DNA of 39,609 nucleotides from Ignavibacteria bacterium (GTDB taxonomy: Bacteria > Bacteroidota > Ignavibacteria > Tepidaquicellales > Tepidaquicellaceae). Positions 15,775-22,580 of the stretch are shown here, piece by piece. The notes beneath the pieces were generated by a model. The model was not told the origin of the DNA. It ran no database searches and saw nothing but the letters and a program-made list of their open reading frames with translations. Every line of letters starts with the position of its first letter. The stretch's first letter is position 1. Made by a program: the position numbers and the translations under genes. The stretch covers positions 1 to 39,609 of the forward strand of contig JABAQZ010000027.1 in the NCBI GenBank assembly GCA_019187405.1, written 5' to 3'.

Positions 15775-16881
15775 TTAAGAGTATTCCTCTGTTGATTCTG
15801 AAACTAATTCTCCAAATAAATTTTTTTGACTTAATTTAATATTTGGTTCAGTATTTTCATAAGCAATTCCTGCGAATGTTTTTAATATTGCTTCAAATAT
15901 TATTTTTACACCTCTAGGAGGAACTGCCATTCCAATCTGCTTTCTCACACTTTCTTTTGAACCGTAAAAAATAAAATCATCAGGAAAAGTTTGAAGTCTT
16001 GCTCTTTCACGATTTGTTAATGCCCTGTTATATTTCCAATGATATACATGTGTTCCTCCTCCCCCACTTCCTGTTATTGTATAAGCAGGTTTATCGGGAT
16101 CAAGCCTTTTATAAATCTGACTTATTTGAGCTCCTCTAATATTTAATTGTAAATGTTCTGGTAACTTTGCAGTAAAAGCATTTTCACCCGGCTTAATGTG
16201 CTTAAGTCTTTCAATCACATTGTTTGACTGGTTTGTCAATTCATTGTTTGGTGAGTTTTCAATTATTGGTGGATTCTCTATTGCTTCTCTAGAGGTAATA
16301 ATTCTGGGGCTTTTTAAAATCGGGATTTTAAAATCTAAATTTAAATCCGTTCTTATTCCCACAATTATTATTCGATGTCTCCTTTGAGGAACTTCATAAT
16401 ATTCAAATTTATAAAGGTGAGCTTTAACGTCATAACCAACATCTCTTAAATCTTCTATTATTTTTTCAAATGCCTTTCCATCATTGGAATTTCGCAATCC
16501 TCCTACATTTTCTGCTAGAAACCAAAAAGGCTGGAATTTTTGTAGAATTTTAACTCCATAAGAGTATAGAGGACCATAAGGTCCTTCAATTCCCTTCTGT
16601 TCACCTACAATAGAAAAATCATTACATGGAAAACCAAAAGCTAATGCGTCTATTTCCGTTAACTTATCAATGTTCAGTTTTCTAACATCTTTACAAATTA
16701 CTGATTTTGTGTTTACTGAGCAAATATTTTTAGAGTAAGTTTCACATGTATCTTTATCATAATCATTTGCCCATTCATGAACTATTGAGAATTCTTTCCC
16801 ATTAATAATAAAAGCCGCTTCTTTTGCCCCTAAGGCAATTCCACCAGGTCCACAAAATAATTCTCCAAGCCTAAATTTCAT
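15775..16881 (-). CDS. dcm: DNA (cytosine-5) methyltransferase
   Basis: 368 residues with the ordered m5C motifs: I GELFCGPGGIALGA (6-19), IV FGFPCNDFS with the catalytic Cys (PCN rather than the usual PCQ), VI FLAENVGGLRNS, VIII VPQRRHRIIIVGIR, then the variable recognition region, IX LTNRERARLQTFPDDF and X IGMAVPP. It methylates the cassette's own recognition site and protects against the adjacent NgoFVII-type enzyme. It is first in a minus-strand operon M-R. The 135 bp upstream of its start, before the repeated permease fragment at 17016, is very A+T-rich and probably holds its promoter. Confidence 0.9.
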   Translation of the reverse strand: MKFRLGELFCGPGGIALGAKEAAFIINGKEFSIVHEWANDYDKDTCETYSKNICSVNTKSVICKDVRKLNIDKLTEIDALAFGFPCNDFSIVGEQKGIEGPYGPLYSYGVKILQKFQPFWFLAENVGGLRNSNDGKAFEKIIEDLRDVGYDVKAHLYKFEYYEVPQRRHRIIIVGIRTDLNLDFKIPILKSPRIITSREAIENPPIIENSPNNELTNQSNNVIERLKHIKPGENAFTAKLPEHLQLNIRGAQISQIYKRLDPDKPAYTITGSGGGGTHVYHWKYNRALTNRERARLQTFPDDFIFYGSKESVRKQIGMAVPPRGVKIIFEAILKTFAGIAYENTEPNIKLSQKNLFGELVSESTEEYS

Positions 16882-16998
16882 GAATAGTTATTTAATTTGA
16901 TTTACAATAATTTCATCAGAAATTTAATTTATTGATGTTCAATATACAATTCTAAAAAGATAAGAAGCTCCAATACTTGATATAAGCATATTAAATTT

Positions 16999-17119
16999 TA
17001 TTTTTGTATTAGTTCTGGTTACCGTATTGCAAAATCCGCGCGATGCAGGCATTGGACTTGTACTTGTCCTGTCGGGAATTCCGTTTTATTTGTTTTGGAA
17101 TAATAAGAAAATGTCATAA
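16999..17119 (+). pseudogene. Second copy of the permease 3' end (gene remnant)
   Basis: Contains the right 88-bp repeat copy (17016-17103), in frame as LVTVLQNPRDAG through FYLFWN, then NNKKMS and a stop at 17117-17119. The segment just before the repeat (IFVLV) looks like an eroded version of the upstream gene's FVIFCLTLV. No start codon or permease body precedes it. Recombination between the two copies would remove the cassette and leave a permease ending in NNKKMS. It is probably the original 3' end of the permease or a duplicate made on insertion. Confidence 0.88.
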
Positions 17120-17153
17120 TAAACAATTAATTTTTTAATCAAATCATACTGAA

Positions 17154-17627
17154 ATGAAAAATCTAATTTCCCTATTTGTTTTTTCTCTTGTAATCTTTTC
17201 CCTTGTTCTGATTTCAGAAAAATCTGCTTTTAATAAAACTAATTCAGATTCTGACTCTGTCGAAGCAAAGAAAAAAATTTACATTGATGCACTTAAAGAA
17301 CAAATTAAAGGCAAAGAACAATTGCCATCGGAAACAGTCTTCAAAGACCTTCAAATGCTGAAAGAAATGCCTGCTGAAAAAATTCTTTCTATTATGGATA
17401 AAGGTTTTAGCAATTCGCTTGGCGTAAGCTGTGAACATTGTCACAATACTGAAGACTGGGCTTCCAATGAAAAAAAGGAAAAAATTATTGCAAGAGAAAT
17501 GATGAAACTCTCCGGTCAGATAAGAAATATGATTTCTAATATTAAAGAAATTGACTCGGAGAATGCATCTGTATCATGTTACACATGCCACAGAGGTCAG
17601 ATCATACCGGCAACAAAGCCAAATTAA
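17154..17627 (+). CDS. Secreted cytochrome c with two CXXCH sites (CytoC_RC-like)
   Basis: 157 residues with a hydrophobic N-terminal signal or anchor (LISLFVFSLVIFSLVLISE). Heme attachment sites are CEHCH (93-97) and CYTCH (142-146). LPSETVFKDLQMLKEMPAE and the pattern LGVSCEHCHNTEDWASNEK, then KIIAREMMKLSGQI, match small proteins annotated as 'photosynthetic reaction centre cytochrome c subunit' family. They occur widely in non-phototrophs and do not imply photosynthesis. It is predicted periplasmic or membrane-tethered and involved in electron transfer, partner unknown. It begins 35 bp after the permease remnant and would have been the permease's direct neighbour before the insertion. Confidence 0.78.
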   Translation: MKNLISLFVFSLVIFSLVLISEKSAFNKTNSDSDSVEAKKKIYIDALKEQIKGKEQLPSETVFKDLQMLKEMPAEKILSIMDKGFSNSLGVSCEHCHNTEDWASNEKKEKIIAREMMKLSGQIRNMISNIKEIDSENASVSCYTCHRGQIIPATKPN

Positions 17628-17747
17628 TCTTCTGTATGGCATACAAAGTAAGATTTCTGAAATTATTCCGAACTCATGCTTCCAGCAATGCTTGATTATA
17701 TTTTGCTCTGAGAATAATTAAAAAATCTAATTTCATTAGCGCTCTAT

Positions 17748-17755
17748 TATATTTG
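17748..17755 (+). promoter_or_regulatory. Possible Bacteroidota -7 element
   Basis: TATATTTG fits the TAnnTTTG -7 consensus of Bacteroidota sigma factors and lies 7 bp before the ATG of the GT39-type gene, which would give a nearly leaderless mRNA. No TTG -33 element is found at the expected spacing, so this is weak. Confidence 0.25.
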
Positions 17756-17762
17756 CATTCTT

Positions 17763-19421
17763 ATGTTTAGTCTTTTTGTTATTATCTTTCTTTTGTTTTT
17801 ATCTCTGATATTTTTTTTCGGAATCAAAAAAACAAAATACTTCTCTGCCGAAAACCCTACAGAGATTAAATATTTTTATTCTCTCTTTGTAATTATATTA
17901 TTCATTGCTGTACTTCTCAGAATTATTAATCTGAATTTCAATTCATATTGGATAGATGAATTGTTCAGTATTAATACGGCTTCGTTCAAGTCAGCTTCGG
18001 AAGTAATTTCCGAATGTCGCGAAGATGTCCATCCGCCTTTGTATCAACTGATACTGCATTACTATACAGGTTTTGCCGGCAGTTCCGAAATTGCAAGCAG
18101 GCTTCTCTCTGCAATATTCGGAATACTTTCGACAGCAGGAATTTATCTGATTACAAAATTGCTTTTTGATACAAAGAAAGCTCTTGCAGTAATGCTGATG
18201 TTTTCCGTTGCATATATGCCGGTTTATTATTCGCAGGAAGTTCGCAGCTATTCTCTTTTGCTGATGCTGACGCTATTTACGAATTATTTTTTTCTGAAGG
18301 CATTTATTCTTGCCGAACATGAAATTAAATATAAAATTTTACATACCGTTTTTTATTGTATTTCATCCGTTCTTCTCATGTACACACACTATTACGGGAT
18401 TCCGGTTATCGTATTTAACTTCTGTTTTCTTACATTCTATTTTTTCATGCAATATCGTTTCGGCGAATTTATTAAAAATATTCTGAAGACAATTCCGATT
18501 TACCTGCTCGTTGCTGCTGTATATTATTTTTCATGGGGATATGTTATTGCTTATCAGTATCAGAGAACTTTCTGGCCGAAAATCGGCGACAGAAATATAT
18601 TTTCGGCTTTTGTTTTTTATGTTCTTACTCCTAATCTGAAAAATTATTTTATTAATGATTTGCTATTACAATTTGTTGCTGCGCTGATGTGCATATTTTT
18701 AATCTATTATTTTTTTAAAACAGTAAAGTGTAAGTTCAATTTATTGCCGGTAAAAAAATATTATTATTCAATGCTGTTTCTTTTATTTTGGATTTTCATA
18801 CCGTATGTAATTTCGTTTCTGCAGACAGTTTTTTCAAATCCGAGCATATCATTCAGAAATCTCATTATACTGTCTCCTGCAGTTATTATAATTTTATATT
18901 CAATTGTTGAAAAATCCATTGATAAGATTTTGAAATTTATTACCGAAAGATTTATTTTTTTAACAGGGAAATTTAAATTAAAATATCTTACGGTTAATCC
19001 AATGATTCTTTCGGTAATACTTTCAATGTTTTTATTTGTAAAAACTTATGGATATTATTCATATCCAACAAAACATGATATCCGCTCCATTATAAAAGAA
19101 ATATCTGAAGATTACGAAAATAGAGGCGACAGCACCGTAATGTTTACAACCTCAAAAACTTCCGACCAGCTTAATTACTATTTCAAAAGATTCTCTCCTA
19201 AGCTGCGTATAAAAAGCTATCTCGCCGGCGAAAGTCTTGAAAATGAATTAATAAAATTCAAAGATGATTTTCTGAAAAACGATTTTCTCATATTATTTGA
19301 TCTTAAAAACTGGGGCAAAGATTCGGATAAATCACTAAATTATTTTAAATCGAAATACACGCTTGAAATGCATAAAGAGTCAGAAGGTTTTGCCGTTTAT
19401 GTGTTTGATCTGAAAAAATGA
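17763..19421 (+). CDS. GT39/ArnT-like membrane glycosyltransferase
   Basis: 552 residues, polytopic. After the first two helices comes YWIDELFS (62-69), the DE motif of GT-C enzymes, followed by DVHPPLYQLILHYY (about 88-101), both typical of the PMT/ArnT-like family using polyprenyl-phosphate sugars. About ten hydrophobic helices follow, then a C-terminal soluble domain (about 440-552: PTKHDIRSIIKEI, STVMFTTSK). It probably transfers a sugar to a lipid or protein on the periplasmic side; donor and acceptor are unknown. It stands alone on the strand with 195 bp of A+T-rich, gene-free DNA after it. Confidence 0.75.
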   Translation: MFSLFVIIFLLFLSLIFFFGIKKTKYFSAENPTEIKYFYSLFVIILFIAVLLRIINLNFNSYWIDELFSINTASFKSASEVISECREDVHPPLYQLILHYYTGFAGSSEIASRLLSAIFGILSTAGIYLITKLLFDTKKALAVMLMFSVAYMPVYYSQEVRSYSLLLMLTLFTNYFFLKAFILAEHEIKYKILHTVFYCISSVLLMYTHYYGIPVIVFNFCFLTFYFFMQYRFGEFIKNILKTIPIYLLVAAVYYFSWGYVIAYQYQRTFWPKIGDRNIFSAFVFYVLTPNLKNYFINDLLLQFVAALMCIFLIYYFFKTVKCKFNLLPVKKYYYSMLFLLFWIFIPYVISFLQTVFSNPSISFRNLIILSPAVIIILYSIVEKSIDKILKFITERFIFLTGKFKLKYLTVNPMILSVILSMFLFVKTYGYYSYPTKHDIRSIIKEISEDYENRGDSTVMFTTSKTSDQLNYYFKRFSPKLRIKSYLAGESLENELIKFKDDFLKNDFLILFDLKNWGKDSDKSLNYFKSKYTLEMHKESEGFAVYVFDLKK

Positions 19422-19616
19422 CAATTTAAATATAGTAATTGAGTAGTCAATTTTTTTAAATGCTTGTATTCAACGCTTACTGCATTTTATTATCAAAAGC
19501 TGCTAAAGGTATTTTACCATCAGACATTTCTCTAATTGCATTCTCACTTTTTATAAAAAATTATTATCACTATTTTATTAATACTTAATTAATTCTTATA
19601 AAGTAAAATTATAACG

Positions 19617-20264
19617 ATGAAAATATTTATTGATACAGCAAATCTGAATGAAATACGCGAAGCTGCTGATATGGGAGTTCTCGACGGTGTTACGACAAAT
19701 CCGTCTCTGGTTTCAAAGGAAGGTCACAAAGATTTCCGCTCGATGCTTGAAAAAATCTGCGCTATCGTTGACGGAGACATCAGCGCCGAAGTTGTTTCCA
19801 CAAAGTGCGATGATATAGTCAAAGAAGGACGGGAATTATCCAAAATTCATAAAAATATTGTAGTAAAAGTGCCGCTTATTGGCGAAGGTCTCAAAGCCGT
19901 TAAGATTTTTGCTGCAGAAGGGATAAAGACAAATGTAACGTTATGTTTTTCTCCGACTCAGGCTTTGCTGGCTGCCAAAGCCGGTGCTTATATAATTAGC
20001 CCGTTTGTCGGCAGACTCGATGATATTTCTCAAAACGGAATGGAACTTATTCAGCAGATTATACAGATTTACGGAAACTATAATTATAAAACACAGGTGC
20101 TCGTGGCTTCGGTTAGACACCCTATTCATGTTGTCGATAGTGCGCTTATGGGAGCTGACATTGCTACAATGCCGTTTAAAGTAATCGAACAGCTGGTTAA
20201 ACATCCGCTGACAGATATCGGTCTTGAAAAATTTCTAAGCGATTGGAAAAAACTCAACGGGTGA
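19617..20264 (+). CDS. tal: Transaldolase (small TAL/FSA family)
   Basis: 215 residues, full length for the short family. TTNPSL (26-31) and the Schiff-base Lys84 in [11 protein letters not shown] identify it. Two positions separate transaldolase from fructose-6-phosphate aldolase. Glu58 (SAEVV) is here where FSA has Gln, and Phe130 (SPFVGRLDD) where FSA has Tyr. Both favour true transaldolase, moving a dihydroxyacetone unit in the non-oxidative pentose phosphate pathway. The neighbours give no operon context. ATG 19617 fits the conserved [10 protein letters not shown] start. Confidence 0.88.
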   Translation: MKIFIDTANLNEIREAADMGVLDGVTTNPSLVSKEGHKDFRSMLEKICAIVDGDISAEVVSTKCDDIVKEGRELSKIHKNIVVKVPLIGEGLKAVKIFAAEGIKTNVTLCFSPTQALLAAKAGAYIISPFVGRLDDISQNGMELIQQIIQIYGNYNYKTQVLVASVRHPIHVVDSALMGADIATMPFKVIEQLVKHPLTDIGLEKFLSDWKKLNG

Positions 20265-20434
20265 TTTTTTATTGATATATTGTTTAAACTTATTTCAATA
20301 AAGTTTTTGTCTGATGTCGATTTAAAAAATTTATTTGTTAAACATTTTAAAAAACTGATTTACAAAGTAAGATGTTAAATGGATGTTGGATGAAAATCTA
20401 TTTATATAAGATGAAGATATTTTAGAAATTTATA
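20265..20434. other. A+T-rich gap with no recognisable gene
   Basis: First part of a 317-bp gap between the transaldolase and gcvT genes. It is A+T-rich with short T and A runs, and I see no reading frame, hairpin with T-tract or RNA gene in it. Confidence 0.5.
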
Positions 20435-20545
20435 TTATTAAAAAGAATCATCTTAAATCAAAATATCATTTTAGGAAAGCCAGCTATAAGAGAATTACGT
20501 ATCACAACAGAGATTATTTTAGAAAAGCTTGCAAATGGAGAATAA
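20435..20545 (+). pseudogene. Decayed DUF433-type antitoxin fragment
   Basis: One frame of this gap reads RIILNQNIILGKPAIRELRI followed by TTEIILEKLANGE and a stop at 20543. This matches the N-terminal half of DUF433 proteins (RI..NP.I..GKPVIRGTRI.VE.ILE.LANG). No ATG precedes it (stop upstream near 20421) and the C-terminal half of the domain is missing. DUF433 proteins are commonly antitoxin-like partners of DUF5615 PIN-type proteins; no partner is present here. It is most likely a remnant of a lost toxin-antitoxin pair. Confidence 0.55.
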
Positions 20546-20581
20546 AGAAAAAAATATATTAGAAGTATAAATTTTTAAATT

Positions 20582-21664
20582 TTGAAAAAAACCGGATTTA
20601 ATAACATTCATAAAAAACTCGGAGCAAAACTGGTTGACTTTGCCGGCTTTGAAATGCCTGTTCAGTACGAAGGCATTATAGCCGAGCATAAAGCAGTTCG
20701 TGAATCTGTAGGCGTGTTTGATGTCTCGCATATGGGTGAAGTCGAAGTCAGTGGTAATGATGCATTTGAATTTGTACAAAAAATTACTACCAATGATGTA
20801 TCAAAACTTGAAATCGGCGACGTGCAGTATTCTGCAATGTGCCTGAAAAACGGAGGAATCGTTGACGATCTGCTTGTTTACAGGTGCCACGATTATTTCA
20901 TGCTTGTAATTAATGCGGCTAACATTGAAAAAGATTTTAAATGGATGCAGGAAAATAAGTTCGGAGACGTAGAGCTGAAAAATGTATCGGATGATTTTTC
21001 TCTGCTTGCGGTTCAGGGAAAAAACTCACTCGCAACACTGCAAAAGCTTACTGATGTAGATCTTTCCGGAATAGATTATTACAAATTCAGGTTCGGACAA
21101 ATTGCCGGACAGCCGGCATTGATATCACATACCGGTTATACTGGAGAAAAAGTATGTTTTGAAATTTATTCATCTTCTGATCCTGAAAAATCGGAAGCAT
21201 TATGGAACGCAATTTTTGAAGCAGGTAAAGAATTTAACATAAAGCCGGTAGGTCTCGGTGCAAGAGATACACTGCGGCTTGAGTATGCATTCCGGCTTTA
21301 CGGAAACGATATGGATGAATCAAACAACACTATTGAAGCGGGACTTGGTTGGATTACAAAAACTGATAAAGGTGATTTTAACGGGAAAGATGCAATATTA
21401 AATGCAAAAGAAAACCCCGTAAAAAAATTAGTTGGATTTATTGTGGATGACAGAATGGTGGCACGGCATGGTCAGGAAATATATTCGTCGGACGGAAAGA
21501 AAATCGGAATTGTAACAAGCGGAAGCTTTTCTCCAATACTCAACAAAAATATTGGGCTTGCATACATTGACAGGGGATTCAATAAAACAGGAAGCGAAAT
21601 TAATATATCGGTCAGAGATAAAAAGCTGAAAGCAACGATTGTTAAGACACCTTTTTTAAACTGA
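20582..21664 (+). CDS. gcvT: Aminomethyltransferase, glycine cleavage T protein
   Basis: 360 residues with a TTG start; the sequence begins KKTGFNNIHKKLGAKLVDFA as in the family. FDVSHMGEV (46-54), NGGIVDDLLVYR with the folate-binding Asp, SHTGYTGE and GLGARDTLRLEYAFRLYGND are all present. It takes the aminomethyl group from the H protein and passes it to tetrahydrofolate, releasing ammonia. The genes for P and H proteins are not in the window. It is followed at 57 bp by comB. Confidence 0.92.
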   Translation: MKKTGFNNIHKKLGAKLVDFAGFEMPVQYEGIIAEHKAVRESVGVFDVSHMGEVEVSGNDAFEFVQKITTNDVSKLEIGDVQYSAMCLKNGGIVDDLLVYRCHDYFMLVINAANIEKDFKWMQENKFGDVELKNVSDDFSLLAVQGKNSLATLQKLTDVDLSGIDYYKFRFGQIAGQPALISHTGYTGEKVCFEIYSSSDPEKSEALWNAIFEAGKEFNIKPVGLGARDTLRLEYAFRLYGNDMDESNNTIEAGLGWITKTDKGDFNGKDAILNAKENPVKKLVGFIVDDRMVARHGQEIYSSDGKKIGIVTSGSFSPILNKNIGLAYIDRGFNKTGSEINISVRDKKLKATIVKTPFLN

Positions 21665-21721
21665 CAAAATGCAATATAATTTTTATCAATTAATCATGAA
21701 CAGAGGAAACAATAGTAATTT

Positions 21722-22558
21722 ATGAAAAATATAAATGTCGTACTTATACAATCTGTCATTCAGGACGATCTTCAGCTTAAAGACAAAAATGTAATTATAC
21801 TTGATGTGTTAAGAGCTACTACCACAATTTCCACTGCTCTTGCGCACGGTGCAAAGGAAATTATTCCGACTGAGAGCATTACAACAGCAGTAAGAGTCGC
21901 AAAGGGTTCGAAGAACTCTCTGCTTTGCGGTGAGAGAAACGGTAAAATTGTGGACGGATTTAATCTCGGAAATTCTCCATTTGAATACACTACGGATGCC
22001 GTAAAAGATAAATCTTTAATCTTCAGCACAACAAACGGAACTTCTGCAATTATTAAATCAAAGTTTGCAAAGAACTGTCTCTTATGCAGTTTCATTAACA
22101 TTTCGGCAATAGTAGATTTTGTAAACTCTGTTAATGAGGATTTTACAATAATTTGCTCGGGCAAGCTTAATGATTTTTGTCTTGAAGATGCTGTCTGCGC
22201 AGGACTTCTGCTCACAAAGCTTTCTGCAGGAAGATCAATCAACATGAAAGATTCCGAAATTGCAGCTTTGAATTTGTGCAATGATCTTGCCATGCTGTTA
22301 AATGTGCCTTCACAAGATAAAATTTTAAAAATGTTTCAGCTTAGCGAACACGGAAAATATCTTGCATCGATCGGTTTTGGAAAAGACCTTGAATTTTGCT
22401 CGAAGATAGATTCTTATCCCTGCATCCCGCTTTACAAAAACGGAGTTATCAAACTTAAAGAGCAGTTTGAAGGAGAGACTACGCAAAAATCAAAGATGAA
22501 GCGTGTGAACATCGGCAGCAAAGATAATGAGCCAAAGCAAAAATTGAGCGAAAAATAA
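21722..22558 (+). CDS. comB: 2-phosphosulfolactate phosphatase family protein
   Basis: 278 residues. ILDVLRATTTISTAL (26-40), CGERNGKIVDGFNLGNSP (69-86) and STTNGTSAI (102-110) are the conserved ComB motifs that bind Mg and phosphosulfolactate. ComB acts in coenzyme M biosynthesis in archaea, but bacterial homologues are widespread without that pathway and the physiological substrate here is uncertain. A lysine-rich tail follows residue 255. It lies between gcvT and ftsK on the same strand. Confidence 0.82.
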   Translation: MKNINVVLIQSVIQDDLQLKDKNVIILDVLRATTTISTALAHGAKEIIPTESITTAVRVAKGSKNSLLCGERNGKIVDGFNLGNSPFEYTTDAVKDKSLIFSTTNGTSAIIKSKFAKNCLLCSFINISAIVDFVNSVNEDFTIICSGKLNDFCLEDAVCAGLLLTKLSAGRSINMKDSEIAALNLCNDLAMLLNVPSQDKILKMFQLSEHGKYLASIGFGKDLEFCSKIDSYPCIPLYKNGVIKLKEQFEGETTQKSKMKRVNIGSKDNEPKQKLSEK

Positions 22559-22580
22559 TTTGCCAACTTAATTTTTTCAA

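Noticed and set aside
17154-17627. Photosynthesis marker because of the reaction-centre cytochrome family name
   Set aside because: Small CytoC_RC-like proteins are common in non-phototrophs; no other photosynthesis gene is present.
19481-19547. Short minus-strand peptide ENAIREMSDGKIPLAAF resembling a response-regulator linker
   Set aside because: Only 24 codons between stops, and the resemblance is too short to call a remnant.
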